DNA from: Kiritimatiellia bacterium
GTDB lineage: Bacteria; Verrucomicrobiota; Kiritimatiellia; RFP12; UBA1067
DNA length: 5,404 nucleotides
Reading direction: 5' to 3'
Assembly (NCBI GenBank): GCA_017936245.1
Contig: JAGBFY010000018.1
Coordinates: 1 to 5,404, forward strand
Positions 5,299 through 5,404 of this stretch are shown one piece after another; position 1 is the stretch's first letter, and every line of letters begins with the position of its first letter. The translations under genes and the position numbers were made by a program. The notes beneath the pieces were generated by a model. The model did not search any database. It saw nothing but the letters and a program-made list of their open reading frames with translations, and was not told the origin of the DNA.

Positions 5299-5404
5299 AT
5301 GATGTCGAAGTGGAAACATTCTGGTCGCCAAGGATCGGCGCTGCTTATCGTTCTTGGCATGTTTGCGTTCATGCTTGTGAGCGCGGTGTCGTTTTCGATC
5401 TATA
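5299..5404 (+). CDS. GspK/PilX-like protein, N-terminal fragment
   Basis: Runs off the window after about 35 residues. ATG 5299 (or the adjacent ATG 5302) starts 2 bases after the previous stop. A basic leader ending in SGRQG is followed by SALLIVLGMFAFMLVSAVSF, a hydrophobic helix. The expected cleavage is G|S. Unlike the seven genes before it, the mature protein has no Glu at position 5, which is the hallmark of GspK/PilX, the tip-capping subunit. The place after a J-type gene agrees. The wording GSALLIVLG also resembles the first protein ('A') of the verrucomicrobial prepilin-like cassette. GspK is normally about 300 residues, so most of the gene lies beyond the window and the subtype cannot be proved from this piece. 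Confidence 0.75.
   Translation, partial: MMSKWKHSGRQGSALLIVLGMFAFMLVSAVSFSIY

Overview
The window is one dense, single-strand (+) stretch of a type II secretion / type IV pilus-like locus. It opens in the C-terminal end of a GspF/PilC inner-membrane platform protein. Eight consecutive genes follow, each starting with a prepilin-type N-terminus (short basic leader, cleavage site, hydrophobic helix); the eighth is cut by the window end. I see no RNA gene, insertion sequence, CRISPR array, terminator or credible reverse-strand gene. Essentially all of the DNA is coding, and no non-coding stretch exceeds 31 bases.

Layout: (1) 1-300, GspF/PilC C-terminus. (2) 331-1539, a 402-residue pseudopilin with a GspG-like C-terminal signature after a large insert. 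(3) 1570-2193, a GspG-like pseudopilin with acidic loops. (4) 2225-2899, a GspG-like N-terminus with a cysteine-containing body of unknown type. (5) 2892-3719, GspH/FimT-like. (6) 3721-4335, GspI/PilV-like. (7) 4332-4826, GspJ/PilW-like. (8) 4826-5296, another GspG-like protein with a DPWG motif. (9) 5299-5404, start of a GspK/PilX-like protein that lacks the usual Glu at mature position 5. The order is therefore the canonical gspF-G-H-I-J-K order, with the G slot occupied by three paralogues and a fourth G-like gene placed between J and K. Genes 2-4 are separated by 30-31 base gaps. From gene 4 onward the genes overlap or nearly touch, which suggests translational coupling in one operon.

How they would work together (family knowledge plus inference): the GspF platform is driven by a GspE-type ATPase, which must be encoded outside the window. 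It assembles pseudopilins, after trimming by a prepilin peptidase, into a periplasmic pseudopilus. The H/I/J/K-type minor subunits would form its tip and the G-type subunits its shaft. Several different G-like subunits imply a heteropolymeric or interchangeable shaft, or diversification for different substrates.

Organism: an uncultured-type Gram-negative bacterium of moderate GC. Sets of many divergent prepilin-like genes, the IFNQSAIAWRTG-type segment after the helix of gene 7 and the GSALLIVLG-type start of gene 9 resemble what I know from the PVC group (Verrucomicrobiota / Kiritimatiellota / Lentisphaerota). That placement is from memory and moderate in confidence. The window is a recognisable secretion module rather than a wholly new system. 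Its novelty lies in the expansion and remodelling of the pseudopilin set.
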